Shown here: piece after piece, positions 49,368 through 58,051 of the stretch
Layout of the letters: each line of letters begins with the position of its first letter
Position numbering within the stretch: the first letter of the stretch is position 1
Origin: Halomonas campaniensis
Lineage (GTDB): Bacteria > Pseudomonadota > Gammaproteobacteria > Pseudomonadales > Halomonadaceae
Assembly (NCBI RefSeq): GCF_002211105.1
Contig: NZ_JPUA01000034.1
Coordinates: 70,682 to 134,681 of the forward strand
Direction: 5' to 3'
DNA length: 64,000 bases
Notes under the pieces: model-generated
Told to the model about the DNA's origin: nothing
The model's database searches: none
Seen by the model: the letters and a program-made list of their open reading frames with translations, nothing else
Translations under genes and position numbers: made by a program

Positions 49368-50135
49368 ATGGCCCTTTTTGAGCTGCACAGCCGCAACTTA
49401 GCCCAAGAGCAGGTGGCCCATACCCACGACTTCCATCAACTTATTCTGGCTACCTGTGGCGTTACGGAGCTCTCGATGGAGGGGCAAGGAGAAAGGGTGA
49501 CCGCCCGCCGTGGCTGTCTGATTCCCTCGTCGCGCCACCACGAGTACCAGGGCGATGGCAGCAACCGTACCTTGGTGTTGGATATACCCGTTGCCCAGTT
49601 AGCGTCGCTTGAGAAAGGCAGCGAGATTGAGCGCCTCTTCGATAAACCGCGCTTTTTCAGCGTCCCTCCCGCGTTAAACCAGCTCACTCACGCCCTGGCC
49701 AATCAGCTTGAGCAGTGCCCTGGGCTGCAGAATGAAATTGCGATTCTGCTGCTACGCGCGCTGACCATGTATCTGCATGACGCGACTCCCGCAGCGGTTG
49801 GGCAGTTGGGCCAACACTGTATTAGCGAACGCCTCGACCTTGCTCGTTTGGATGCCTGGCTGGATCAACATCTGGCTGATGAGATCCGCGTGGAACAGCT
49901 AGCCTCCCTATGTGCCTTGAGCCCAGGGCACTTCCATAGCTGCTTTCGTGAGCTAACTGGCGTGACGCCGCTGGCGTATGTACAGCGCAGGCGCCTAGAG
50001 CACGCCCGTACGCTGGTTCGCCATAGCACGCTGAGCCTGGGGCATATCGCTATGCTGGTGGGCTTTCGCGATCAGGGCAGTTTCTCCCGCGCTTATCGGC
50101 GCTATTTTGAAGTCTCTCCTTCGTCTGATAGATAG
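49368..50135 (+). CDS. AraC-family transcriptional regulator
   Basis: 255-residue AraC-type regulator. The N-terminal half is a cupin-like sensing domain (VAHTHDFHQLILATCG near residue 15, then TARRGCLIPSSRHHEY). The C-terminal double helix-turn-helix starts near 155: RVEQLASLCALSPGHFHSCFRELTG and LGHIAMLVGFRDQGSFSRAYRRYF. It lies 184 bases before the RidA gene on the same strand and is the obvious candidate regulator of the deacetylase operon, though no operator is identified. Confidence 0.93.
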   Translation: MALFELHSRNLAQEQVAHTHDFHQLILATCGVTELSMEGQGERVTARRGCLIPSSRHHEYQGDGSNRTLVLDIPVAQLASLEKGSEIERLFDKPRFFSVPPALNQLTHALANQLEQCPGLQNEIAILLLRALTMYLHDATPAAVGQLGQHCISERLDLARLDAWLDQHLADEIRVEQLASLCALSPGHFHSCFRELTGVTPLAYVQRRRLEHARTLVRHSTLSLGHIAMLVGFRDQGSFSRAYRRYFEVSPSSDR

Positions 50136-50319
50136 ACCCTCTCTTAGATAGCCATACCTCCCAGATAGCCGCTTTCAGTAAATGGCTTCTTCCTGAAAAC
50201 TGCCTGCATGACTTCCGGGCAAATCTACCGCAGTGTCGGGCAAGTAATTTTGCGTTAAGCGTTTTAGTCTCTGAAGACATCTTTTTATAACGGCAAAACC
50301 TCTTTCAAGGAAAAACACC

Positions 50320-50676
50320 ATGGGCGTGACCTATCAAGACAGCAATGCGCGTATGAGCCAAGTGGCGATTCACAACGGCACCGTTTACCTCGCAGGCCAG
50401 GTTCCCCCTGATGCCACAGCGGATATGCGCGGCCAAACCGAGCAGGTGCTGGCACGTATCGATCAACTGCTGGCTCAGGCGGGCACCTCGAAAGAGCATC
50501 TGATCTCGGCGCAAATCTGGGTCACCAGCATGGCGGAGTTCGACCAAATGAACGCTGCCTGGGATGCCTGGGTCGTCCCCGGTCGTCCGCCGGTGCGTGC
50601 AGCCCTTGAAGCCCAGCTCGCCAAGCCCGAGTGGAAAGTGGAGATCATGGTGGTAGCCGCGCTGCCGGAGGCCTGA
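50320..50676 (+). CDS. RidA-family enamine/imine deaminase
   Basis: 118-residue RidA/YjgF protein that hydrolyses reactive 2-imino acids to 2-oxo acids. The start MGVTYQDSNARMSQV and the block VYLAGQVPPDA are typical, and the catalytic Arg is in PPVRAALEAQLA near residue 93. AAGGA precedes the ATG. First gene of the plus-strand operon; only one base separates it from the next gene. Its presence suggests that the pathway releases an imine or enamine. Confidence 0.93.
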   Translation: MGVTYQDSNARMSQVAIHNGTVYLAGQVPPDATADMRGQTEQVLARIDQLLAQAGTSKEHLISAQIWVTSMAEFDQMNAAWDAWVVPGRPPVRAALEAQLAKPEWKVEIMVVAALPEA

Positions 50677-50677
50677 T

Positions 50678-51619
50678 ATGCGGGTTGTTTCTGCTGAAGA
50701 GGTCACGCGCCACCTGACGTGGGAGGGCTTGATCAAGCGGCTACACACCACCTTCGTGAATGGCGTGGAGTCTCCTCCCCGCCATCACCATGCGATGCAC
50801 CGGCCGGATGGCGAAGCCACCATGCTGCTAATGCCCGCCTGGGAAGCGGCGGGCTATATCGGCGTGAAAATGGTCAACGTGTTTCCGCAAAACGCCGACC
50901 ACGGAATCCCGGCGATCTCTGGGCTTTATTTGCTCAGCGAGGGTAAACACGGCCAGCCATTGGCGTGTATCGACGGCAGCGAGTTAACCCGGCGTCGCAC
51001 GGCGGCAGCCTCCGCGCTGGCCGCCCAAGCCTTGGCGGTTGAAAACGCAGAGACGCTGCTGGTAGTGGGTACCGGCAAGCTGGCACCCATGGTGATCGAA
51101 GCCCACGCCAGCGTGCGGCCTATCAAGCGGGTGCTAATTTGGGGGCGTAACCCCAGCAAAGCAGCAGCGATTGCCGACGAGTACGCCGAACGCTTCGAAA
51201 CCCACGTAGTGGAAGACCTGGCGGATGCCGTGGCAGAAGCGGACATCATTAGCTGCGTAACGCTCTCCACCCAGCCGCTGATCAAGGGCGAGTGGCTAAC
51301 GCCCGGCACCCACCTGGATCTGATCGGTGCATTTCGACCGCAGATGCGCGAGACCGATGCGCTGTGTCTGCGCCGCTCAGAGGTATTTGTGGATACCTAC
51401 GCCGGTGCCAAAGGCGAGGCGGGCGACATTCTGCAAGCCATTGACGAGGGTGAGTTCCAGTTCGACCAGATTCAGGCGGAGCTTGCTGAGGTGCTAACCG
51501 GGACTAAAGCGGGGCGCTCCGTACCGGAGGCCATCACGCTATTCAAATCGGTAGGCGCTTCCCTGGAAGATTTAGCCGCCGCTATTGAAGTGTGGGAGTC
51601 ACTGCCCGAACAGCCATAA
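50678..51619 (+). CDS. Ornithine cyclodeaminase / mu-crystallin family protein
   Basis: 313-residue NAD(P)-linked enzyme of the OCD/mu-crystallin family, whose members include ornithine cyclodeaminases and reductases of cyclic ketimines or 2-imino acids. Features: catalytic Lys in GYIGVKMVNVFPQN near residue 66, SELTRRRTAAASALAA near 108, the Rossmann loop LVVGTGKLAPMVIEAH near 128 and IGAFRPQMRETD near 220. Substrate cannot be assigned; its pairing with RidA favours imine chemistry. Confidence 0.9.
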   Translation: MRVVSAEEVTRHLTWEGLIKRLHTTFVNGVESPPRHHHAMHRPDGEATMLLMPAWEAAGYIGVKMVNVFPQNADHGIPAISGLYLLSEGKHGQPLACIDGSELTRRRTAAASALAAQALAVENAETLLVVGTGKLAPMVIEAHASVRPIKRVLIWGRNPSKAAAIADEYAERFETHVVEDLADAVAEADIISCVTLSTQPLIKGEWLTPGTHLDLIGAFRPQMRETDALCLRRSEVFVDTYAGAKGEAGDILQAIDEGEFQFDQIQAELAEVLTGTKAGRSVPEAITLFKSVGASLEDLAAAIEVWESLPEQP

Positions 51620-51644
51620 CGATTGCCATAACAACAACACCATC

Positions 51645-51661
51645 GCTACCCGATGGGTAGC
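51645..51661 (+). other. Short intercistronic stem-loop before dctP
   Basis: Perfect seven-base stem GCTACCC/GGGTAGC with a GAT loop, without a T tract, between the cyclodeaminase-like gene and dctP. It could be a processing or stability element; see the matching hairpin after dctP. Confidence 0.6.
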
Positions 51662-51709
51662 CACGTCACTCATAACGAAGACCGATCAATAATCAAAACG
51701 AGGTGTGTT

Positions 51710-52783
51710 ATGAACGCTAAAAAAACCGTATTTATCGCCGCCCTGGCGGCGCTCCCATTGGCGATTGCCAGCGCCAATGCACAGGCGCAGTCCTATGAAA
51801 TGGTGATTGCCACGCAGTTGCCCGAGGATATGAGCAATAACGAAATCTATCCGGCGCTGGTGCACTTTAAGAACCTAGTGGAAGCACGAACCGACGGGGA
51901 TCTTGAGGTTACGATCTTCGGCGGCGGCCAGCTAGGTTCCGAGGTGGAGAACGGCTCGGAAGTGCAGGGCGGGCGTACGCTACAGTCAACGATTATGTCC
52001 GCCGGGGCGATGTCCTCTTTCTACGAAGACTACCAGGTCGTCACCGCACCGTTCCTGTTCACCAACTGGCGTCAGGCGTGGAGTTTCTTTGATAGCGAAT
52101 GGTTTGCCGACTTTATGTCCGGCACCGTCGAAGCTGCCGACATGCGTTACCTGGGAACCTTCGACGATGGCGGTGGCTTCGTCGCCTTCACCAATAACGT
52201 GCGCTTGATTGAGACCGTCGAGGATTTAGAAGGCCTCAATATTCGTACCGAAGAGAACCCCGCCCACGTGGCAATCATGCGCTCGCTTGGCGCTTCTGCC
52301 ACACCGCTGCCTTGGGGCGAGCTGATCACCGCGCTGGAAACCGGTCTTGCCGATGGCCAGTTCAATGCGCCGGTGCTCAATACCACCTTCAACTTCGATG
52401 CGGTCACCGACTACACCACGCTCACCGGGCATGTGTATAACAGCGCCCCCTGGGTGGTCAGTGAGTCCTGGTACCAATCGCTGCCGGAAGAGCATCAGCA
52501 GGCGGTAATCAGCTCCGCTCGGGAAGCGATTCAACTGAGCCACGGTATGTCAGGCGCTTTGGCTACCGCAAGCTGGGTGGAGTCCTGCGAACGCTTTGAA
52601 GAGTGCTACCTGATGCCCGACGCCGAGCGTGAGCGGATGGCGGAAATTGCCCGGCCCGCTTGGCAGGAGTGGATCGTCGATGACTTCGGTATGGACGAAG
52701 CCCGCGTACAGGGGCTGCTGGACGAAGTTGAACGCGTCGGCCAGCAGTTGGCAGAGGACGACTACCGCATTTATGGCCAATAA
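51710..52783 (+). CDS. dctP: TRAP transporter substrate-binding protein DctP (second system)
   Basis: 357-residue periplasmic receptor of a TRAP importer. The ATG at 51710 (MNAKKTVFIAALAALPLAIA) gives a clean signal peptide ending at ANAQAQS. The DctP pattern is present: FGGGQLGSEVEN near residue 75, GLNIRTEENPAHVAIMRSLGASATPL (the Arg-containing ligand strand) near 185 and TGLADGQFNAPV near 220. Two cysteines near residue 290-300 could form a disulfide. Its relatives bind varied organic acids and amides, so the ligand is open. Preceded and followed by stem-loops. Confidence 0.94.
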   Translation: MNAKKTVFIAALAALPLAIASANAQAQSYEMVIATQLPEDMSNNEIYPALVHFKNLVEARTDGDLEVTIFGGGQLGSEVENGSEVQGGRTLQSTIMSAGAMSSFYEDYQVVTAPFLFTNWRQAWSFFDSEWFADFMSGTVEAADMRYLGTFDDGGGFVAFTNNVRLIETVEDLEGLNIRTEENPAHVAIMRSLGASATPLPWGELITALETGLADGQFNAPVLNTTFNFDAVTDYTTLTGHVYNSAPWVVSESWYQSLPEEHQQAVISSAREAIQLSHGMSGALATASWVESCERFEECYLMPDAERERMAEIARPAWQEWIVDDFGMDEARVQGLLDEVERVGQQLAEDDYRIYGQ

Positions 52784-52846
52784 AGTCTGGGTCAATATAA
52801 CCGAGGTCAAAAAAAACAAGGCCAATAACGGTTAGCGAACGATAAA

Positions 52847-52872
52847 CGCTGGGGCGATGTGAGGCCCCAGCG
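52847..52872 (+). other. Intercistronic stem-loop between dctP and dctQ
   Basis: Strong nine-base stem CGCTGGGGC/GCCCCAGCG with an eight-base loop and no T tract, directly before the dctQ ribosome site TGAGGA. Such hairpins after a binding-protein gene often stabilise its mRNA and keep the receptor in excess over the membrane subunits. Confidence 0.75.
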
Positions 52873-52884
52873 TGAGGAAAAACC

Positions 52885-53430
52885 ATGGGCGTTTTAACTC
52901 CTTTGCGCCGCGTGAGCGACCTCGTCAATCAGGTGGCCATCGTGGTGTGTGTGGGCTGTATTCTGGCGATGCTGGGCATCTCGTTCACGGCGTTTCTCTA
53001 CAAGCTGATCACCGGCAGTACGCTTAGCTGGACCTACTCGCTGGCGCGGCTGTTTCTGCCCTGGATCGGCTTTCTTTCCATGACGATTTCACTGCGCTAT
53101 GGCGAGCACGTCGCCATGACCCTGCTGGTTCGCAGCTTGCCCCGCGTGATGGTGCAGGTGGCTGCCGGGCTCTGTTTGGCGGTGATTGGCCTGTTTGCGC
53201 TAATGCTGACGTGGTACGGCTGGGACTACTTTAGCAGCGCCACCCAGGTCTATATGGTCTCTGACCAAATCCGCATTCCCAGCAAGTTCACCGCCATTGT
53301 CATACCCATTAGCGGTGTGATTATGCTGCTGCATCTGGTGCATGGCTTTGCCCTACTGGAGCACTTCATCGATGAGCAAGACGTGATTGGCGGACTCATC
53401 GACACCACTGATCGGGAGCACCGCTCATGA
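52885..53430 (+). CDS. dctQ: TRAP transporter small membrane subunit DctQ (second system)
   Basis: 181-residue membrane protein with four helices in the DctQ layout (WTYSLARLFLPWIGFLSMTISLRYGEHVAM near residues 52-80). Its stop overlaps the dctM ATG. Only remote similarity to the DctQ at 17070 is apparent, so the two TRAP systems are not a recent duplication. Confidence 0.92.
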   Translation: MGVLTPLRRVSDLVNQVAIVVCVGCILAMLGISFTAFLYKLITGSTLSWTYSLARLFLPWIGFLSMTISLRYGEHVAMTLLVRSLPRVMVQVAAGLCLAVIGLFALMLTWYGWDYFSSATQVYMVSDQIRIPSKFTAIVIPISGVIMLLHLVHGFALLEHFIDEQDVIGGLIDTTDREHRS

Positions 53431-54701
53431 CCCCTGCAATTATTGCGTTTGTCGTGCTGCTGTTTATTGGTGCGCCGGTGGCCGTGGTGATGGCCATGTC
53501 GGGTCTAGCGGGTGGCTTTGCCATGGGCGGCGAGCGCATGCTCGGCATCATCGCCGACCGAATGTTCTCCGGCGTCTCCGGCTTTCTGCTGATTGCCGTG
53601 CCCTACTTTATTTTTACCGCTGAGCTGATGAATCAGGGCGGACTAACCCATAAATTGATCGCCTTCAACAATGCGCTGTTCGGCCGGGTGCGCGGGTCAC
53701 TCTCCCACGTTAATATCTCGGTCTCGGTGTTCTTTGCGGGCCTCACCGGCGCGGCGGTCACCGATACCGTCGCCATCGGCAAAATCATGATCCCTGAGAT
53801 GAAAAAGCAGGGCTACGATGCCGAATACGCCGCTGCGGTGACCGCCTGTTCTTCCATCATCGGGCCGATTATTCCCCCAAGCGTGGTGATGGTGGTGTAC
53901 GCCACGCTGCTGCGGGATATTTCGGTGATTGACCTGTTTGCCGGTGGCATTATTCCCGGACTGTTGATGGCGCTGGCGCTGCTGGGCGTCAGCTTCTTCC
54001 TGGCCTGGAAGCGCAACTACCCGAAACAGGCTCCTACACCCTTTAAGGCGGCCATCATTGCACTGTTAGTCGCGCTGCCTGCGATGGTAGTGCCGCTGAT
54101 TATTCTTGGCGGGATTCTCTCGGGGCTCACCACGATTACCGAAGCCTCGGGGTTTGCGGCGGTTTACGCCATCGTCATTGGCGTGGTGTTCTACCGTAAT
54201 CTGACCTGGCGCAAAATCTGGGATGCGCTGGTGACCACGGTGCGCTTCTCCGGCGTGGTGTTTTTTCTACTGGCAACCTCGGCGGTATTGGGCTGGTTCG
54301 TCACCCGCTCAGGCATCGCCAGGGAGGCGGCCAGCATGATCACCACCTTTAGCGATGTAGCCTTTGTGCAACTGATGCTGGTGTGTCTGCTACTCTTGGT
54401 GATTGGCACGGTGATGGATGTGCTGCCTGCACTGGTGGTCATTGCGCCGGTGCTGGTGCCAGCGATGATCCAACTAGGCTTTGACCCGCTCCACTTCGCG
54501 ATCCTGATGATCGTGGTGCTCAATATCTCCAATGTGACGCCACCGGTGGGAATGACGCTGATGACCGCCGCGCGAATAGCCGAGGTGCCCTATGAACGGG
54601 CGATAGTGGCCTCGCTGCCGTTTTACGTGTCATTTCTGGTGGTGATTGTGTTGCTGGCGGCGTTTCCGGCGCTCTCTACCTGGATTCCGTCACTGCTGTA
54701 A
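53427..54701 (+). CDS. dctM: TRAP transporter large permease DctM (second system)
   Basis: 424-residue DctM permease with about twelve helices. Family motifs: PYFIFTAELMNQGGLTHKL near residue 58, FFAGLTGAAVTDTVAIGKIM near 102, IGPIIPPSVVMVVYATL near 148 and NISNVTPPVGMTLMTAARI near 365. Completes the dctPQM set and is followed 21 bases later by the first deacetylase gene. Confidence 0.95.
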   Translation: MTPAIIAFVVLLFIGAPVAVVMAMSGLAGGFAMGGERMLGIIADRMFSGVSGFLLIAVPYFIFTAELMNQGGLTHKLIAFNNALFGRVRGSLSHVNISVSVFFAGLTGAAVTDTVAIGKIMIPEMKKQGYDAEYAAAVTACSSIIGPIIPPSVVMVVYATLLRDISVIDLFAGGIIPGLLMALALLGVSFFLAWKRNYPKQAPTPFKAAIIALLVALPAMVVPLIILGGILSGLTTITEASGFAAVYAIVIGVVFYRNLTWRKIWDALVTTVRFSGVVFFLLATSAVLGWFVTRSGIAREAASMITTFSDVAFVQLMLVCLLLLVIGTVMDVLPALVVIAPVLVPAMIQLGFDPLHFAILMIVVLNISNVTPPVGMTLMTAARIAEVPYERAIVASLPFYVSFLVVIVLLAAFPALSTWIPSLL

Positions 54702-54722
54702 TTTAGCTAAGGACTGCGACCC

Positions 54723-55754
54723 ATGAAGTGTTTTTATCACCCTGACCAGGCGTTGCATGCGCCGCCGACCTTTCTGTTGCGCGGCCAGCCCGCGCCCTCG
54801 CCGGAAGGGCCGGTGCGCGCTGAGCTGCTTACCCAGGGGCTGGCATCGGCAGGGCTGACCCTGTCCACGCCTGCAGAGGCCGATTCGCCTACGCTGCGCA
54901 AGCGCCTGGAGCAGATTCATACGCCGCGTTATCTCGCGTTTTTGGACACCATTTACGCTCGCTGGCAGGCGCTGCCCAATGCGGCGGAAGTGGTTGCGCC
55001 CAACATTCACCCTTGCGGAGGTGGCTACCACTACCCGCGCCACCCGATTGGCCAGGCAGGCTGGCATTTGCACGATATGGCCTGCCCGCTGGGAGCAACG
55101 AGCTTTCAAGGCGCGCTCGCCTCAGCGGCTAGCGCCGAAGCGGCGGCAGAAGAGGTGCTTAATGGCGCATCTACAGCCTACGCATTGTGTCGCCCGCCGG
55201 GTCATCATGCCGGGCCGGAGCGCGCCGGGGGCTTTTGCCTGCTGAACAATTCAGCGCTGGCCGCCACGGTGCTGCGCGAACGTTTTGCCAAGGTGGCGAT
55301 CATCGATGTGGATCTGCATCACGGCAATGGCACCCAGGATATTTTCTACCATCGCAGCGATGTCTGGACAGGTTCGCTGCACGCTGACCCCAGTGATTTC
55401 TACCCGTTCTTTTGGGGCGGCGCTGATGAAGAGGGCTTTGATGACGGCGTAGGCGCTAACGTTAATCTGCCCCTGCCGGTGGGCAGCGATGGAGACGTTT
55501 ATCTCGATGCCCTGGCGATTCTGATTGATCACCTGCAGCGCTACGAGCCAGAGGCCGTGGTCGTCGCATTAGGCTTAGACGCCCATAAGGATGACCCGCT
55601 GGCAGGGCTCACCGTGGAAACAGAAGCCTTTGTCGAGCTCGGTAAACGTTTGGCTGCGTTGGCGCTGCCCACCGTTATTGTGCAAGAGGGCGGCTACCCC
55701 ACCGAACATCTAAGCGCCAACCTGGCTGCCTTTATGCAGGGCTTTACGGCATGA
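54723..55754 (+). CDS. Acetylpolyamine amidohydrolase-type deacetylase (HDAC superfamily)
   Basis: Zinc-dependent amidohydrolase of 343 residues, the length of bacterial acetylpolyamine amidohydrolases (AphA). Active-site features: PPGHHAGPERAGGFCLLNN near residue 157 (His pair), the zinc ligands in IDVDLHHGNGTQD near 197 and GLDAHKDDPL near 281, and the catalytic-Tyr turn in EGGYPTEHL near 322. SLHADPSDFYPFFWG near 220 is the long loop seen in polyamine deacetylases. Natural substrate unknown: acetylated polyamines, N-acetyl-amino acids or similar. Overlaps the next deacetylase by four bases. Confidence 0.9.
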   Translation: MKCFYHPDQALHAPPTFLLRGQPAPSPEGPVRAELLTQGLASAGLTLSTPAEADSPTLRKRLEQIHTPRYLAFLDTIYARWQALPNAAEVVAPNIHPCGGGYHYPRHPIGQAGWHLHDMACPLGATSFQGALASAASAEAAAEEVLNGASTAYALCRPPGHHAGPERAGGFCLLNNSALAATVLRERFAKVAIIDVDLHHGNGTQDIFYHRSDVWTGSLHADPSDFYPFFWGGADEEGFDDGVGANVNLPLPVGSDGDVYLDALAILIDHLQRYEPEAVVVALGLDAHKDDPLAGLTVETEAFVELGKRLAALALPTVIVQEGGYPTEHLSANLAAFMQGFTA

Positions 55755-56857
55755 GCACCACCGGTTTTTACTGGCACGAGCGCTGCTTTTGGCATGATTT
55801 AGGCGCCATTGGGGTGTTCTCCGCTCCTGGCGAGTTCTTACAGCCTCAGGCGGCGTCTGAAAGCCCTGAGAGCAAACGGCGGCTGAAGAATATCCTCGAA
55901 GTCAGCGGCCTGATTGACGAGCTCCGCGTGGTGAAACCGCCTGCCGCGACGCTGGATGATCTGCTGCGTTTTCATAGCCCGCGTTATTTAGATCAGCTGC
56001 AGGCGGGGGATAAAGCCCGGGGCGGCAACGGCGGCGACTGTGCACCTTATATGCCCGGCAGTTGGGCGGCAGCAACACACTCCACAGGACTGGCCATTGC
56101 CGCCGTTGAAGCCGTGGCACAGGGCGAGGTGAGCAACGCCTACGCCCTATGCCGCCCGCCGGGGCACCATGCGGAAGCGGATCAAGGTCGTGGGTTCTGC
56201 CTACTGGGCAATATACCCGTGGCGGTGATGCGTGCCCGCGCTTTAGGGCAGGTCAAACGCGTGGCGATACTCGATTGGGATGTTCACCACGGCAACGGCC
56301 AGCAGGCGGCGTTTTATGACGAGCCCGATGTGTTGACCCTTTCAATTCATCAAGCCGCAAACTACCCGCTGGAAACCGGCAGCTTTGACGAACAGGGCGA
56401 AGGAGCAGGCCTGGGCGCTAATCTCAATCTGCCGCTGCCCCCAGGCTGCGGGCTGGGCGCCTACGCCTACGCGATGGAGAAACTGGTGCTGCCCGCACTA
56501 GAGGCATTCAGGCCAGAACTGATCGTCGTGGCCTGTGGTTACGACGCCTGCGCTAAGGACCCGTTAGGCAAGATGCTACTGAACAGCCAAGCGTTCGCCA
56601 CCATGACCGGTCAGCTAAAGGAGTTAGCCGAGCGCTGCTGTGAAGGCAAGCTGGTGTTTATTCACGAAGGTGGCTACTCCGAAGGCTATGTACCGCTGTG
56701 CGGCCACGCGGTGATCCAAACCCTGGCGGGTAGTGCGATTAGCGTGTCCGACCCGCAAAACGATGAAATTGCCGCTTGGGGCTATCAGGCCCTGCAACCG
56801 CACCAGCAGACGTTGATCGATGACTGGTGCCAACAGTGGGAGCAACGCAAACAATGA
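55751..56857 (+). CDS. Class II histone-deacetylase-like amidohydrolase
   Basis: 368-residue zinc amidohydrolase of the bacterial HDAH (class II HDAC-like) group. Motifs: PPGHHAEADQGRGFCLLGN near residue 137, zinc-binding LDWDVHHGNGQQ near 175, GYDACAKDPLGKML near 260 and the catalytic Tyr in HEGGYSEGYVP near 305. It is clearly of a different subgroup from its upstream neighbour, although the two genes overlap and must be made together. Two deacetylases in one operon suggest two acyl groups or two related substrates. Confidence 0.9.
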   Translation: MSTTGFYWHERCFWHDLGAIGVFSAPGEFLQPQAASESPESKRRLKNILEVSGLIDELRVVKPPAATLDDLLRFHSPRYLDQLQAGDKARGGNGGDCAPYMPGSWAAATHSTGLAIAAVEAVAQGEVSNAYALCRPPGHHAEADQGRGFCLLGNIPVAVMRARALGQVKRVAILDWDVHHGNGQQAAFYDEPDVLTLSIHQAANYPLETGSFDEQGEGAGLGANLNLPLPPGCGLGAYAYAMEKLVLPALEAFRPELIVVACGYDACAKDPLGKMLLNSQAFATMTGQLKELAERCCEGKLVFIHEGGYSEGYVPLCGHAVIQTLAGSAISVSDPQNDEIAAWGYQALQPHQQTLIDDWCQQWEQRKQ

Positions 56858-57807
56858 CACCGCTTTATGACCGCGATGGCTGGATTTGGCAGGATGGCGA
56901 ATGGCGCGCGTGGCGCGACGCCAAGGTGCATGTGTTGTCTCATACACTGCACTACGGCATGGGCTGTTTCGAGGGCGTGCGCGCTTATGCTGGCCCCAAC
57001 GGAACGCATCTTTTCAGAGCCGCTGAACATACCCGCCGTTTAGCAGAGAGCGCCCATTCGCTGGATATGCCGCTGCCGTTTAGCGAAGCGGAACTGATAG
57101 AAGCCCAGCGCCAGTGCCTGGCGAAAAACAACCTGCGCAGCGCCTACCTTAAGCCCACAGTGTTTTTCGGCGCGGAAGGTATGGGGCTGCGTGCTCAAGG
57201 ATTAACCACCCACGTCCTGGTGGCCGCCTGGGATTTGGGCCCCTACATTTCGCCCCAGGCCGCGACACACGGCTTGCGCGCGCTAACCTCCTCCTGGGCG
57301 CGTCATCACGTCAATATCAGCCTGTGCCGGGCAAAGACTAACGGCCACTACGTTAATTCGATACTGGCGCTGAATACCGCGATCAAAGCCGGGTTTGATG
57401 AAACCATTATGCTTGACCCGGAGGGCTATGTTGCCGAAGCCTCGGCCGCCAATATCTTCTTGCTCCGCGACGGCGTGCTGCACACCCCGGAAGTGACCTC
57501 CTGCCTTCAAGGCATCACCCGGGACAGCGTGATTCAACTGGCGCAAAAAGTGCTGGGTATTGAGGTGCGCGAGCGACGGATAACCCGCGACGAGCTGTAT
57601 ACCGCCGATGAGGCATTTTTAACCGGCACCGCCGCCGAAATACTGCCGCTGCGCGAGCTGGATGGCCGTCGTATTGGCGGTCGCGCGGGCGCACCGCCCG
57701 TTAACGAACCCATCAGTCCCGACAGTGTCACGGCTCAACTGCAGGGCTTATATCGCCAGGCGGTGCGTGGTGAGCTGGATGATTTCAGACACTGGTTAAC
57801 GCCTTAG
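56854..57807 (+). CDS. Branched-chain-type class IV aminotransferase
   Basis: 317-residue PLP fold-type IV transaminase resembling IlvE. Start at 56854 overlaps the deacetylase stop (ATGA). Features: HTLHYGMGCFEGVRAY near residue 32, the PLP Lys in SLCRAKTNGHYVNSIL near 163, EASAANIFLLRDGVLHTP near 200 and GTAAEILPLRELDGR near 260. Family members interconvert branched-chain amino acids and oxo acids with glutamate. In this operon it may serve the pathway rather than housekeeping synthesis, so no gene symbol is given. Confidence 0.9.
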   Translation: MTPLYDRDGWIWQDGEWRAWRDAKVHVLSHTLHYGMGCFEGVRAYAGPNGTHLFRAAEHTRRLAESAHSLDMPLPFSEAELIEAQRQCLAKNNLRSAYLKPTVFFGAEGMGLRAQGLTTHVLVAAWDLGPYISPQAATHGLRALTSSWARHHVNISLCRAKTNGHYVNSILALNTAIKAGFDETIMLDPEGYVAEASAANIFLLRDGVLHTPEVTSCLQGITRDSVIQLAQKVLGIEVRERRITRDELYTADEAFLTGTAAEILPLRELDGRRIGGRAGAPPVNEPISPDSVTAQLQGLYRQAVRGELDDFRHWLTP

Positions 57808-57856
57808 GGCTATAGGGGGTGGAAGTACAGACTATGCAACCCCTTTCACCCGCTGC

Positions 57857-57998
57857 GAGGGCAGGTTGAAGCGAGGGTCTTTTTCCAGGGCCGGAAAATG
57901 TTCCCAACCATTCCGGCATTCCCGCCATCCATGGCGGTCAGATGACAAAAGTAGCGCCCAGGGATGGGTTCACAGCGCCCTCGCGGAAACCTGCCCTC
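57857..57998. repeat. Structured inverted-repeat element between convergent operons
   Basis: Two 21-base arms (57857-57877 and 57978-57998) are inverted copies matching at 18 positions. Inside lie two smaller hairpins: GCCGGAA/TTCCGGC (57890-57896 with 57911-57917) and CCGCCAT/ATGGCGG (57922-57937). The element is about 142 bases, has no convincing gene, and lies where the aminotransferase operons converge. It resembles a palindromic extragenic repeat; no second copy is in this window. Confidence 0.65.
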
Positions 57999-58051
57999 AA
58001 TGCTCACAGCTATCCGTCGGCATATGTCCTGTATCAAATTTACCAAGCTCA

